Notes: generated by a model from the letters alone, not told the origin. Counted from the stretch's first letter, positions 26,080-35,395 are shown. The stretch: 64,000 bases of DNA from Alphaproteobacteria bacterium (GCA_015062585.1 SUUJ01000008.1:1-64000), one strand, 5' to 3'. Numbers and translations: made by a program.

Positions 26080-27237
26080 TTGCGCATCCAACAAACATTG
26101 GAAAAATATGTACCGCTGATTAGCAATATGCTGATACCGGCGCTTATATATATTATTGCTTTGCTGTATTTTTTGGCCGCAAATGATTTTAACGCGTCAT
26201 TAGGTATGTTTTTTCACAATGGCTTTTATGTCTTAAGTATATTAGGAATAATCATTCTCCTAAATTTTAATATAAACAGACATATGTTTTGTTTAATTGT
26301 CAATTTGATTGCCTATGTATTGATAAATCAGATAAAAAGAGAATATGGCGCGGAATTTGACCAAACAATATGCTTTGGTTATTTAATGATACTACTGCCG
26401 CTTAATTTGTTGATTTTTTACATTTTGGGACGATTTCGTTTTTTAAGTGTTCGTTCACTGCAGTTAGTTATGTTAATATTATTGGAATACGGTATTGCCG
26501 ATGTTTTGAACAAACACAATATAAATCTAAATATTTCGTTTTTTGGTGTAAACATACTGTCATGCTTTTTTTATTTTTTGCTCATATTGATTGCATTTAT
26601 AAAATCTGTAAATTCTAATCGAAATTATGATTATACATTTATGTATGTCGCAATATCTACCGCAACAGGGCTTTATTTTGCCGAAAATTCTACCGGCTTG
26701 AGTATGTTTTTCTTTATTGCTCAACTTATAATTTTTATCGATTTGGTATATACCCTGACTTATAATCACTTTTATGACGAAACAACCGGTTTTTACAGTC
26801 GTAACTCGTATTTGCTTAAATCAAAACATTTTCCGTTCAAATATAATTTGGGAATTGTCAGTATTGATAATTATGACAAATTGCAAAAAACATTCGGTTA
26901 CAAAAAACAAAAAATTCTTACAAATTTGATAGCCGAAGTTATCCAAGAACTAACCCCCGAAGAAGAAGTTTTTCGTTATGCCGCAGATCAATTCGTGGTG
27001 CTGTACAAGGATAAGGATAATAAAGAATCTTTTGCTCACTTGGATAACATCCGAAGGATTATTGCCGGTCTAAGCTTTAGTTGGTCAATAAAACAAAAGC
27101 CGATAAAATTGACCGTATCATGTAGCTTGGCCGAAAAAAAACGCAGTGACGCCAGTTCTATCGAAGTTTTGATGCGCGCGGACAAGGCTATGCAAAAAAC
27201 CTTAAAATTCAGCCACAATGTAACCTCTCGCGGTTAG
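26080..27237 (+). CDS. Membrane protein with degenerate GGDEF-like domain
   Basis: 385 residues from a TTG start preceded by AAAGG. Six or seven membrane helices fill residues 15-225. The cytoplasmic part (about 230-380) follows the GGDEF fold: DETTGFYSRNSYL in place of D-LTGLYNR, then IVSIDNYDKLQKTFGY, and FRYAADQFVVL where active cyclases have RYGGDEF. With the GG and E lost it should not make c-di-GMP, though it could sense or bind. It converges with lgt with a four-base overlap. Confidence 0.7.
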   Translation: MRIQQTLEKYVPLISNMLIPALIYIIALLYFLAANDFNASLGMFFHNGFYVLSILGIIILLNFNINRHMFCLIVNLIAYVLINQIKREYGAEFDQTICFGYLMILLPLNLLIFYILGRFRFLSVRSLQLVMLILLEYGIADVLNKHNINLNISFFGVNILSCFFYFLLILIAFIKSVNSNRNYDYTFMYVAISTATGLYFAENSTGLSMFFFIAQLIIFIDLVYTLTYNHFYDETTGFYSRNSYLLKSKHFPFKYNLGIVSIDNYDKLQKTFGYKKQKILTNLIAEVIQELTPEEEVFRYAADQFVVLYKDKDNKESFAHLDNIRRIIAGLSFSWSIKQKPIKLTVSCSLAEKKRSDASSIEVLMRADKAMQKTLKFSHNVTSRG

Positions 27238-28025
27238 TGTTTTTTGTAGTTTTTTAACAGTAAGACAACACCAAGAATAACAAAAGGCAAAGACAACAAC
27301 TGTCCCATTGTTATGCTGTTGAAGAAAAATCCTATATGCGCGTCCGGTTGTCTGAATTGTTCCATAGACATTCTAAATATTCCATACATTAAAACAAAAA
27401 TTGCCGATATTGTACCGCTATGTGCTCTTATCGTCTTAAAACGCCACAGATAGTTTAGCAAAACAAACAGGATTAGTCCCTCGAAAAAGGCTTCATAAAG
27501 TTGAGATGGGTGTCTTGGTAAGTAGCCTCCGTTAGGAAATCTGACGGCCCAAGGCACATCGGTAACTCTTCCCCATAATTCATCATTAACAAAATTAGCG
27601 ATTCGTCCCAAAAACATTCCTATCGGAGTGTACAAAGCGATTAAATCCGTAATTTGTAAAAATTTAAAATTATATTTTTTTACATATAACCACGAAGCCA
27701 ATATAACACCGCATATTCCGCCATGAAAAGACATTCCGCCTTTCCAAAGTTCCAAAATTCGCCAAGGCTTCAGCCACATTTCGCTCCCACCATAAAAAAC
27801 AGCATAACCAAGTCGGCCACCGATGATTATTCCCAAAGTAATATAAAAAGCCAAATCCTCAATATGTTGCGAAGTATAGCCCAGATTATATTTTTTGCTG
27901 TTACGAAGTATCAAAAACCACGCAATCAAAATACCGAATAAATATGCCAAAGAATACCATCTGATAGCTAATGGTCCGATGCTCAAAGCAATAGGTGAAA
28001 TTTCCGGAAAAGGTAAGCCTGTCAT
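27234..28025 (-). CDS. lgt: Prolipoprotein diacylglyceryl transferase Lgt
   Basis: A 263-residue protein with about seven membrane helices. The signature FLGRIANFVNDELWGR (usually GR-GNF-N-E-WGR), GMSFHGGICG and the C-terminal FRMSMEQFRQPDAHIG are present. Lgt attaches diacylglycerol to the lipobox cysteine of lipoproteins such as the NlpD-like and other lipoproteins in this window. Confidence 0.95.
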   Translation of the reverse strand: MTGLPFPEISPIALSIGPLAIRWYSLAYLFGILIAWFLILRNSKKYNLGYTSQHIEDLAFYITLGIIIGGRLGYAVFYGGSEMWLKPWRILELWKGGMSFHGGICGVILASWLYVKKYNFKFLQITDLIALYTPIGMFLGRIANFVNDELWGRVTDVPWAVRFPNGGYLPRHPSQLYEAFFEGLILFVLLNYLWRFKTIRAHSGTISAIFVLMYGIFRMSMEQFRQPDAHIGFFFNSITMGQLLSLPFVILGVVLLLKNYKKH

Positions 28026-28079
28026 ATAAAAAACCTCTGTTTGCTAAACGAATTAAAAAACTTAATTAAAGAATAATTA

Positions 28080-28176
28080 ATTTCCACAAATATATCCACA
28101 TATAAAAAATAAAAAATTTTTTTTAATATCTAACTTTTTGATTTTTAAAGGATATTGTGTTTTTTATTTATCCACA
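28080..28176. promoter_or_regulatory. DnaA-box-like cluster in AT-rich intergenic region
   Basis: The 260 bp between lgt and ybjN are very AT-rich. They hold one exact DnaA box TTATCCACA (28168-28176), a one-mismatch box ATATCCACA (28092-28100) and a two-mismatch box ATTTCCACA (28080-28088), all in one direction, around a long A/T tract. This may reflect DnaA control of ybjN or lgt, or part of an origin; neither is shown. Confidence 0.35.
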
Positions 28177-28285
28177 GAAGTAAATATAGTGGAAAAAAAC
28201 GACTCGGCGGTTGCAAATATTAAATGTCCAATGCAAGCTTGTTCATATGCAAGAGTAAAACTGTATATTTGGGAGTAATATAAGA

Positions 28286-28783
28286 ATGCAACCGGCTCAG
28301 AATTTAGCCACAAATATAAATCCGATAGATATGGTCGAGAATATTTTTAGCGCCAAATCTTACGAGTTTGATCGTCGCAATATAAACGAAGTAGTTGTTG
28401 AAGTCCAAGGAAAGTGGACTAATATGTTATTGTTTTTTGCGTGGGAAGCGTCAATGAAATGCTTGCATATGTCTTGTTTGATGGATGTTGAAAACAAGAT
28501 GGAAGATCGCTCAAAAATATTTGAATTATTGGCTTTGGTTAATGAAAATCTTTGGGTCGGTCACTTTTCATATTGGACTGAACAGAATATGCCGGTCTTT
28601 AAACATTCGGTGTTCTTAAATTATGAGGAAGAATTTTTTGAACACAAAATATCACAACTGATAGATATAGCGGTTAACGAATGTGAACGCATCTATCCGG
28701 TTTTTAAGGTAGTAATGACCAAGGGAATGGAGCCCAAGGATGCGCTTTATCCCATGATGATGGAAACAGTTGGTCAAGCCTAA
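28286..28783 (+). CDS. YbjN domain-containing protein
   Basis: 165 residues, soluble. Pattern matches alphaproteobacterial YbjN proteins: NPIDMVENIFSAKSYEFDR, then LLFFAWEASMKCLHMSC, FELLALVNENLWVGHF and a C-terminal ISQLIDIAVNECERIYPVF. YbjN has a type III secretion chaperone-like fold and is linked to stress and motility regulation in enterobacteria; its role here is unknown. Preceded by a GGGAG ribosome site and followed by its own terminator. Confidence 0.85.
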   Translation: MQPAQNLATNINPIDMVENIFSAKSYEFDRRNINEVVVEVQGKWTNMLLFFAWEASMKCLHMSCLMDVENKMEDRSKIFELLALVNENLWVGHFSYWTEQNMPVFKHSVFLNYEEEFFEHKISQLIDIAVNECERIYPVFKVVMTKGMEPKDALYPMMMETVGQA

Positions 28784-28797
28784 GATTACGTTTAAAA

Positions 28798-28830
28798 AAA
28801 GAGCGTCTCTTTGATAAAGAGAGGCTCTTT
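28798..28830 (+). terminator. Intrinsic terminator of ybjN
   Basis: Hairpin AAAGAGC-TCTCTTT/AAAGAGA-GCTCTTT followed by a run of Ts. Confidence 0.85.
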
Positions 28831-28856
28831 TTTTCTTGTCTGTTGACAAGGAAAGA

Positions 28857-29051
28857 TTATTTGTGTTGCTCATGCCTTTGGTGTCGTTGCTTATAGTTCG
28901 GATGGTTAGACCGATATTTATCTTTGTCAACATAAGTAACATGACCTGTCGGAGGCAGAACTCTGGTTTCATTTGAACTAAACAGATTCCTCCAATAAGC
29001 GCGCAATTTCTTAACAATCTTTCTTACAAGATCTTTGCAAAATTTATCCAT
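28857..29051 (-). CDS. Small basic orphan protein
   Basis: 64 residues, rich in Lys, Arg and His, with a helical N-terminus (DLVRKIVKKLRAYWRNLF) and a polar His/Gln tail. No family recognised. It lacks a Shine-Dalgarno, but its leader carries ATTAACC 19 bases before the ATG, the same arrangement as the orphan genes at 7142 and 8231, which supports it being real. The mltG terminator lies just upstream. Confidence 0.5.
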   Translation of the reverse strand: MDKFCKDLVRKIVKKLRAYWRNLFSSNETRVLPPTGHVTYVDKDKYRSNHPNYKQRHQRHEQHK

Positions 29052-29079
29052 AATGGTAGTTGATTTAAAGGGTTAATAA

Positions 29080-29111
29080 TAAAAAAAACACTGCTTAGAA
29101 CATAGCAGTGT
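29080..29111 (-). terminator. Intrinsic terminator of acpP-fabF-mltG
   Basis: Minus-strand ACACTGCT/AGCAGTGT hairpin followed by eight Ts, 17 bp after the mltG stop. Confidence 0.85.
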
Positions 29112-29127
29112 CAATTTATTATTGCAA

Positions 29128-30111
29128 TTATTTTTTTTTCTTTTTTGCTTTTCTTTCTTTTAACCAATTTTGGACATTATCGTTGTGCTCTTTTAATGAT
29201 TTTGAAAAATTATGTCCGCCTTTGCCGTCAGCTACAAAATATAGGTAAGAGCTTTTTTGCGGATTTGCGGCAGCTTCCAGAGATAGTCTTCCCGGATTGC
29301 AAATAGGTGAAGGAGGAAGCCCGTAATATTTATAAGTATTATAAGGGCTGTTTATACTTAAATCTTTTTTTCTTAATGAGCGTCCCAAATCCTTTTTACC
29401 GAGAGTTATTGCATATATAACTGTCGGGTCTGTTTGCAACTTCATACCTTTTTTTAGTCTGTTTACAAAAACGGAGGCAACCAAAGAGCGCTCCTCATCG
29501 ACAGATGTCTCTTTTTCAACGATAGATGCTAATGTGAGCAAATCATCCTTATTTTTTATCGGTATGTTATTATTGCGATTATTCCAAGCACTATCCAAAG
29601 CATTTTTCATAGCTTCCTGAGCCTGAATTATTATACTGTCTTTGCTATCGCCATACATAAAACTGTATGTTTCCGGTAATAACTCACCGTCTTTTACCTC
29701 AATGGATATCTCACCGCTTAAAAATTCTTCTTTATCAATAATATTTAACATTTGTGTCGAAGTTAAACCTTCGGGTAAAGTTATTTTACGATAAATGACA
29801 TCGCCGTTTGCCAGCTTTTGTAAAGCCTCATGCATTGATGTTTCGGCCTCGAAAATATATTCACCGGCCTTCAATTTTTTATCCAAGCCCATAAGTCTGG
29901 CCGCAATTTTAAACAACCATTTTTTATCAATAACTCCCGCTTCTTTCAACTTATCGGCAACAATAGAACTTCCGTTTCCTTTATTTATGATAACATGCGC
30001 GTTGGTTAAAAGCGTGCTGCTTCCATATATCCAGCCATAAACTTGCCATGTTACCAAAGCAAACAGCAAAGAGTAGATTACAATTATTTTTTTGACACTA
30101 GGATTATTCAT
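29128..30111 (-). CDS. mltG: Endolytic murein transglycosylase MltG
   Basis: 327 residues. One N-terminal membrane helix, a LysM-like subdomain, then the YceG core with catalytic glutamate in LASIVEKETSVDEER and the block NRLKKGMKLQTDPTVIYAI and SPYNTYKYYGLPPSPICNPG. MltG cuts nascent glycan strands and sets their length. The tail is very Lys-rich. It overlaps fabF by eight bases, in the order acpP-fabF-mltG common in Proteobacteria. Confidence 0.95.
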   Translation of the reverse strand: MNNPSVKKIIVIYSLLFALVTWQVYGWIYGSSTLLTNAHVIINKGNGSSIVADKLKEAGVIDKKWLFKIAARLMGLDKKLKAGEYIFEAETSMHEALQKLANGDVIYRKITLPEGLTSTQMLNIIDKEEFLSGEISIEVKDGELLPETYSFMYGDSKDSIIIQAQEAMKNALDSAWNNRNNNIPIKNKDDLLTLASIVEKETSVDEERSLVASVFVNRLKKGMKLQTDPTVIYAITLGKKDLGRSLRKKDLSINSPYNTYKYYGLPPSPICNPGRLSLEAAANPQKSSYLYFVADGKGGHNFSKSLKEHNDNVQNWLKERKAKKKKK

Positions 30112-31375
30112 ATTTCTTTATAATCATACAAGAATTAGTACCGCCAAACCCGAAAGAGTTTGACATAACAGCCTTAATATTTCGTTTTTTTGCTTTCAAA
30201 GGAACCAAATCTATTCCCTTAGCTTCTTCATCAATATCTTCCAGATTTATGGTCGGTGGGCATATTTGATCGCGTATGGCCAAAGTTGCAAAAATCGCTT
30301 CAATAGCACCGGCAGCCCCAAGCATATGGCCGGTTGCTGATTTTGTTGATGACATAGACAAGTTTTTAGTGTGTTCGCCAAAAAGCTCTTTGACTGCCTT
30401 TATTTCGCTGATATCACCCAAAGGTGTAGAAGTGCCGTGAGCGTTGATATAGTCAATATCAGTTAAGTCAATATTGTTGTTTCTTGCTTTTGTAATAGCG
30501 GTCTTCATTGCTCTGAAAGCACCTTCACCTGAAGGAGCAGTGATGTGGTAAGCGTCAGAAGACATACCATATCCGGCAATTTCAGCGTATATCTTGGCTC
30601 CGCGTGCTTTTGCGTGTTCCAACTCTTCTAATACGATGGCGGCAGCGCCTTCACTCATAACAAAACCTGAGCGCCTTTTATCCCAAGGACGCGAAGCTTT
30701 TTCCGGCTCGTCATTAAATTCGGCAGTAATTGCACGCATTTTAGAAAAACCGGCCAAGCCTAAACAATTTACCACAGCTTCCGAGCCACCGGCCAACATA
30801 ATATCAGCGTCACCATCTGCAATAAGTCTGGACGCTTCACCAATGGCATGATTTCCTGTGGAACAGGCTGTTACACAAGCCAAATTTGGTCCTTTTAGGC
30901 CGAATTTAATAGATAAATTACCGGCAATCATATTGATAAGGCTGGCGGGAATCAAAAAAGGCGAAAGCTTTTTCATACCAAATTCGTTAAATGACAAAGC
31001 CATATCGTGAACAGTTTGCAGTCCGCCAAATCCCGAACCGATTAAAATACCGGCGCGTTGTTTGTCTTCTTCGGAAAACTTCTCGGCATCCCAACCGGCA
31101 TCTTTCAGGGCTTCGCTTCCTGCGGCGATACCATATAACAAAAATCGGTCATGGCGTTTGATGTCTTTTGCCGGCATATAACGAGTGGGATCAAACATAT
31201 TGTCATCTTCACCCCAATCAACCGTGCCGGCAATTTTTACGGGGATATCTTTTAGATTTTCGCTATCTAATTTCTTTATACCTGATTTTCCGCTCAAGAC
31301 ATTTTGCCATATTTTTTCGACATTACATCCCAAGGGAGAAATAGCACCAATACCGGTAATAACAACTCTTCTCAT
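30104..31375 (-). CDS. fabF: 3-oxoacyl-ACP synthase II FabF
   Basis: 423 residues. The catalytic triad of KAS II is visible: Cys in VTACSTGNHAIGEA, His in NAHGTSTPLGD, His in SATGHMLGAAG. The N-terminal RRVVITGIGAISPLG is typical. It elongates acyl-ACP with malonyl-ACP in fatty-acid synthesis. It follows acpP by 90 bp. Confidence 0.97.
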   Translation of the reverse strand: MRRVVITGIGAISPLGCNVEKIWQNVLSGKSGIKKLDSENLKDIPVKIAGTVDWGEDDNMFDPTRYMPAKDIKRHDRFLLYGIAAGSEALKDAGWDAEKFSEEDKQRAGILIGSGFGGLQTVHDMALSFNEFGMKKLSPFLIPASLINMIAGNLSIKFGLKGPNLACVTACSTGNHAIGEASRLIADGDADIMLAGGSEAVVNCLGLAGFSKMRAITAEFNDEPEKASRPWDKRRSGFVMSEGAAAIVLEELEHAKARGAKIYAEIAGYGMSSDAYHITAPSGEGAFRAMKTAITKARNNNIDLTDIDYINAHGTSTPLGDISEIKAVKELFGEHTKNLSMSSTKSATGHMLGAAGAIEAIFATLAIRDQICPPTINLEDIDEEAKGIDLVPLKAKKRNIKAVMSNSFGFGGTNSCMIIKKYE

Positions 31376-31465
31376 AAGATATCCTTAAATAAAACCATTA
31401 TAAACAAATGAAACTCGCCTTGAAGAACAGACGAGTTTCATAAACTTTCCTAAAGCCATACAGAC

Positions 31466-31699
31466 TTAAGCATTCTTTGCAAGATAGTCGATTGCATCTT
31501 TAACAGTAAGAATTTTTTCAGCAGCTTCATCAGGAATTTCGCAACCGAATTCTTCTTCAAAAGCCATTACCAATTCTACTGTATCCAAACTATCAGCGCC
31601 CAAATCGTCAATAAAGCTGGCAGTTTCTGTAACTTTAGATTCTTCTACGCCAAGATGCTCTGCAACGATTTTCTTAACGCGATTTGCTGTATCAGTCAT
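31466..31699 (-). CDS. acpP: Acyl carrier protein
   Basis: 77 residues from the ATG at 31699, which is preceded by GAGG and gives the standard length; an upstream in-frame start would add 12 odd residues. The phosphopantetheine serine is in [18 protein letters not shown]. The acidic composition is typical. First gene of the acpP-fabF-mltG operon. Confidence 0.97.
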   Translation of the reverse strand: MTDTANRVKKIVAEHLGVEESKVTETASFIDDLGADSLDTVELVMAFEEEFGCEIPDEAAEKILTVKDAIDYLAKNA

Positions 31700-31987
31700 A
31701 TTATAAACCTCAAAAAAATTAAAACAATTAACCAAACCTTTCTTAAAAGGTCGTTCACAAGCTAGTTAGCACTATTTTATTTAATTTAGCAAGCATTTTT
31801 TAAAAAAAACACACAATTTCTGTATTTTACAATGCTTAATCAATTGTTTTTGCTGTAAAATATCAATCTTATCAACAAAGACACTCATAATATAAAATAT
31901 GTTTGATAAATTTCAAATGCTGTTGACAATAAAACATATAATTCTTAAATTTAATATAGTGCATATGTATATTTTAAGGAGATAAAA

Positions 31988-32296
31988 ATGAAAAAAGTTA
32001 TTTACATTGTTGTGGTATTAGCAATTTTGTTGGTATTGTCTATGTTGTTAAAAGACAATTTTATTTCAACAAATGAAACCCCGACCGTTGCCGAAGCTCC
32101 TGTAGCTGTTGAAGAAACAGTTGCCGAGGTCGCTCCTTTAGCTGAAGACGCAGTAGTTGTTGATGTTGAACCGACAGCAGAGACAACAGCTGAAGCACCG
32201 GCAGAAGCTACAGCTGAAGCAGCTGTTGTTGCTGAAGAAGTTGTTGAAGAAAATCCTTCTGCAACAGCTGATGAAGGTGAAACAGTTGTGGAATAA
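31988..32296 (+). CDS. Membrane-anchored Ala/Glu/Val-rich protein
   Basis: 102 residues: one N-terminal membrane helix (VIYIVVVLAILLVLSMLL) and a low-complexity acidic tail rich in Ala, Val, Glu and Thr (runs such as EAPAEATAEAAVVAEEV), probably unfolded and periplasmic. AAGGAG precedes the start. No family recognised; it may be a spacer or envelope-associated protein. Monocistronic with its own terminator. Confidence 0.75.
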   Translation: MKKVIYIVVVLAILLVLSMLLKDNFISTNETPTVAEAPVAVEETVAEVAPLAEDAVVVDVEPTAETTAEAPAEATAEAAVVAEEVVEENPSATADEGETVVE

Positions 32297-32324
32297 TAAA
32301 AGAAACAACAATTAAAAATCATTA

Positions 32325-32361
32325 CCCCTTGTACCTTATGATACAAGGGGTTGTTTTTTTT
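32325..32361 (+). terminator. Intrinsic terminator
   Basis: Stem CCCCTTGTA/TACAAGGGG with a T-rich tail, between the Ala/Glu-rich gene and ldh. Confidence 0.9.
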
Positions 32362-32412
32362 AAATTTGATTCCTAAATATAACATTAGGACAAACAATAC
32401 AAGAGGTGTAAG

Positions 32413-33351
32413 ATGAAAGTAGGAATAGTCGGTGCCGGCTCGGTCGGTGCGGCCACAGCCTTTGCTCTGATTATGCGAGGTGTTGCCAGAAAAATAACTT
32501 TGGTTGATATTGATGCAAAAAAGTCTTATGCCGAAGCAACCGATATTGCTCACGCCGCTCCTTTTGCCTATGCAAACAAAGTAAAATCCGGTGACTTTGA
32601 AGATTTATGCGGTTGTGAAGTGGTTATTATTACAGCCGGAGCCAATCAAAAAAAAGGCGAAACCAGAACAGATTTACTTGAGCGCAATGTTAAAATATTT
32701 GCAAATATTATTCCCAAAGTTGTTGAAAATGCACCAACATCGACCTTGGTTATTGCAACCAATCCCGTTGATATAATGACCGAAGTAACCTTAAAATTAT
32801 CAGGCTTTCCCGTTACTCGTGTAATCGGAAGCGGAACGATTTTGGATACTGCGCGTTTTCGTACAGACTTAGGCTATCATCTGGGTGTCTCGCCAAAATC
32901 TATTCATGCCAATGTCTTAGGCGAACATGGTGATAGCGAAGTTTTGTGTTGGTCAAACGGCGATGGTGGCACAATACCGCTTCATGAACTGGCTTTGGAC
33001 TTAAACAAGCCTCTGACTGACGAGGTAAAAAAACGCATTGATGACGATGTCAGAAACGCAGCCTATAAAATAATTGATGGTAAAGGTGCAACATTTTACG
33101 GAATTGCCGGTGGGTTGTGCCGTATATGCCAAGCCATAACCACTAACGAATATGCAATTTTGACCGTTTCGACTCATCACAAAGAAATTTTAGGAATTAA
33201 AGATGTATCTGTTTCAATGCCTACTATTATCGGCAAAAGAGGTGTGCATAATGTTTTATATCCCAAACTCGATGAAAAAGAAACATCAGCTCTGAAGAAG
33301 AGTGTCGAGAAGATGAAGCAATTGTCTGAAACAGCCCTCGCGATGATATAA
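32413..33351 (+). CDS. ldh: L-lactate dehydrogenase
   Basis: 312 residues. NAD-binding GIVGAGSVGAATAFAL; the specificity loop reads AGANQKKGETR with Gln at the position where malate dehydrogenases have Arg, which marks an LDH. The catalytic His is in LGEHGDSEV, and GSGTILDTARFR is LDH-like. It reduces pyruvate to L-lactate and points to fermentative growth. It stands alone between two terminators. Confidence 0.93.
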   Translation: MKVGIVGAGSVGAATAFALIMRGVARKITLVDIDAKKSYAEATDIAHAAPFAYANKVKSGDFEDLCGCEVVIITAGANQKKGETRTDLLERNVKIFANIIPKVVENAPTSTLVIATNPVDIMTEVTLKLSGFPVTRVIGSGTILDTARFRTDLGYHLGVSPKSIHANVLGEHGDSEVLCWSNGDGGTIPLHELALDLNKPLTDEVKKRIDDDVRNAAYKIIDGKGATFYGIAGGLCRICQAITTNEYAILTVSTHHKEILGIKDVSVSMPTIIGKRGVHNVLYPKLDEKETSALKKSVEKMKQLSETALAMI

Positions 33352-33355
33352 AATA

Positions 33356-33382
33356 AAAGCCCTTTGTTTTGCAAAGGGCTTT
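33356..33382. terminator. Bidirectional terminator between ldh and the outer-membrane protein gene
   Basis: Stem AAAGCCCTTTG/CAAAGGGCTTT with a TTTTG-like loop. Confidence 0.8.
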
Positions 33383-33390
33383 AGAGTTTA

Positions 33391-34203
33391 CTAGAACAAA
33401 ATTTTTAGTCTTGCTTCGGCGCTATATCTGGAATCAAGTTTTGGTTCCTCATCTCCTGCCATACGATAATCAATCAGACCGCCTACCGATACATTGTCGC
33501 TGACATAATAATCAGCATTAACCTCAGCACTTAATGTTCTGTTTCTGTCAGCAGAGGTTTCAAACTCATATCTTAAACCGCCGCCATAAGCAAAGTTGTT
33601 TTCCAATTTGTGAACACCGGCAAAAGCATTATAATAAAAATCTCTATCAGCATCGTCCAAATTGGCATCAACACCCAAACTTGCGTAAGGAAGCAAGCCA
33701 TCCTCCATTTCATAAGCTGCTTTTACTTCGGCTCTGGCTTCTTTATACCAACGAGTATTACCTTTATCTTCTCTGATTTTTTCTTTTGCTTGTGCGCTGC
33801 GGCCATACCAACTGCGAGGATTATAAGTATAATAAGAAGCACCTGTTTGTAAGATAAAACCATCATTTGTGCGCCAATTTTTTACCAAGCCCAGTTCATA
33901 ATCAAAGTTGTGTCCATTATTGTAATCTTCATTGGTAACACCTTCCAAATTAAAGCGATTACCGATAGAAGCCATAACGGCTGTTTCTTGACCGAAACCG
34001 ACCAACGCGGTTTCTCTCAAGATAAAGTCTTCTTTAGCACCGGCACCATCAAGATTTGTTCTTTCATAGGCTACGGATGTCGTTGATAATGTTTCCAAGT
34101 CGCTGGGTACATACAAAGGTGAAGCAAAATCTTCATTAGCTTGCGCATTAGAGACAAAAAGACTGCCACAAGCAAAAACAGCTAAAATTTTATGTAGTTT
34201 CAT
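33391..34203 (-). CDS. Outer-membrane beta-barrel protein
   Basis: 270 residues: signal peptide ending SNAQA, then many alternating amphipathic strands (VSVGGLIDYRM; YGGGLRYEFETS; YYTYNPRS) and a terminal phenylalanine (ARLKILF), the usual signal for barrel insertion. No specific family recognised. Odd point: a charged loop AQAKEKIREDKGNTRWYKEA in the middle. Monocistronic. Confidence 0.7.
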   Translation of the reverse strand: MKLHKILAVFACGSLFVSNAQANEDFASPLYVPSDLETLSTTSVAYERTNLDGAGAKEDFILRETALVGFGQETAVMASIGNRFNLEGVTNEDYNNGHNFDYELGLVKNWRTNDGFILQTGASYYTYNPRSWYGRSAQAKEKIREDKGNTRWYKEARAEVKAAYEMEDGLLPYASLGVDANLDDADRDFYYNAFAGVHKLENNFAYGGGLRYEFETSADRNRTLSAEVNADYYVSDNVSVGGLIDYRMAGDEEPKLDSRYSAEARLKILF

Positions 34204-34351
34204 GGTGTATACTCCCTATATATAACTTATTTACTCTCATTATATATCCGAAAGATTAACAAAATTATAATTAGACCGGATTTTTTGACTTGCGCGAGCA
34301 GTCATTTATGCTTATATTACTCAAAAAAAGCAAAACAAAAAAATAAATGAT

Positions 34352-35395
34352 ATGGTAAAAGTGGTAACTTTAGGGTGTCGAATAAACACCTATGAATCAG
34401 AAGTAATAAAAGAAAAACTGGCACATTTGGACAATGTGGTGGTTGTAAATACTTGTGCCGTCACAGGCGAGGCTGAGCGCCAATGTCGTCAAACCGTCCG
34501 TAAATTGCGTAAAGAAAATCCTGAAGCCAAAATAATTGTGACCGGTTGCGCCGCGCAAATAAATCCTGCAAAATTTGCCGAAATGCCCGAGGTTGATTTG
34601 GTTTTAGGAAATAGAGAAAAAACAGAAATTGAAAAGATTTTAGCTCAGGATTTGCGTGAAAAAACTATTTGCGGAGATATTTTTACTTATGACGGTCATG
34701 ATGATTTTGTAATTACCGGATTCGAGGGCAGACAAAAAGCTTTTGTTCAGATACAACAAGGTTGCAATCATCGTTGTACCTATTGTATTATTCCCTATGC
34801 CCGTGGCAATAATCGCTCGGTTCCCGAAGCAGAAGTATTAAATCAAATAAGAGAATTACTGGCGCAAGGTTTTAAGCAAATATGCTTAACCGGTGTTGAT
34901 GCTTGTTCTTATACTCCGTCATTTAGCGGTTTGGTCAAAAAGATATTGCAAACATTTCCCAAACTTCCTTCGCTTCAATTCGGTTCACTTGATCCGGCTG
35001 CGATTGATGATGAATTTATCGGCTTGGTCAGAGATTACAAAAACATCGATTCTCATTTTCATTTTTCGATTCAATCGGGCGATAATATGGTGTTAAAGCG
35101 TATGAAACGCCGTCATAGTAGAGAAGATGTTATCAATTTGTGTAACAAGATAAGACAAGTTCGTCCCGAGGCTACTTTTGGTTCTGACTTTATATGCGGC
35201 TTCCCGACCGAAACCGAAGAACAATTTTTAAACACCGTAAAGTTAGTAAAAGAAGCAGGTATCACAAAGCTTCATGTTTTTCCATATTCCGAGCGTGCGG
35301 GAACACCGGCAGCCTTAATGCCCCAAGTTCCTGTTGAAGAAAGACGAAGAAGAGCAAATATTTTGCGCCAAGAAGGAGAAGAAATAAATGGCTAA
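34352..35395 (+). CDS. mtaB: tRNA t6A37 methylthiotransferase MtaB (short form)
   Basis: 347 residues. N-terminal cluster cysteines in LGCRINTYES, VVNTCAVTGEAE and IVTGCAAQINP; radical-SAM motif QGCNHRCTYCIIPYARG (CxxxCxxC); later HFHFSIQSGDNMVLKRMKRRH. MtaB adds methylthio to t6A37. It ends at RRRANILRQEGEEING, about 60-70 residues before the usual end, so the C-terminal TRAM-like domain is missing. It overlaps ftsY by eight bases, so the short end is native to this locus. Confidence 0.92.
   Translation: MVKVVTLGCRINTYESEVIKEKLAHLDNVVVVNTCAVTGEAERQCRQTVRKLRKENPEAKIIVTGCAAQINPAKFAEMPEVDLVLGNREKTEIEKILAQDLREKTICGDIFTYDGHDDFVITGFEGRQKAFVQIQQGCNHRCTYCIIPYARGNNRSVPEAEVLNQIRELLAQGFKQICLTGVDACSYTPSFSGLVKKILQTFPKLPSLQFGSLDPAAIDDEFIGLVRDYKNIDSHFHFSIQSGDNMVLKRMKRRHSREDVINLCNKIRQVRPEATFGSDFICGFPTETEEQFLNTVKLVKEAGITKLHVFPYSERAGTPAALMPQVPVEERRRRANILRQEGEEING

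Noticed and set aside
32002..32553. Long minus-strand open frame opposite the Ala/Glu-rich gene and ldh start
   Set aside because: It is the antisense of low-complexity coding sequence (Ser/Ala/Thr-rich shadow) and crosses a terminator.
32413..33351. Malate dehydrogenase
   Set aside because: The substrate loop has Gln (AGANQKKGETR) where malate dehydrogenases carry Arg.
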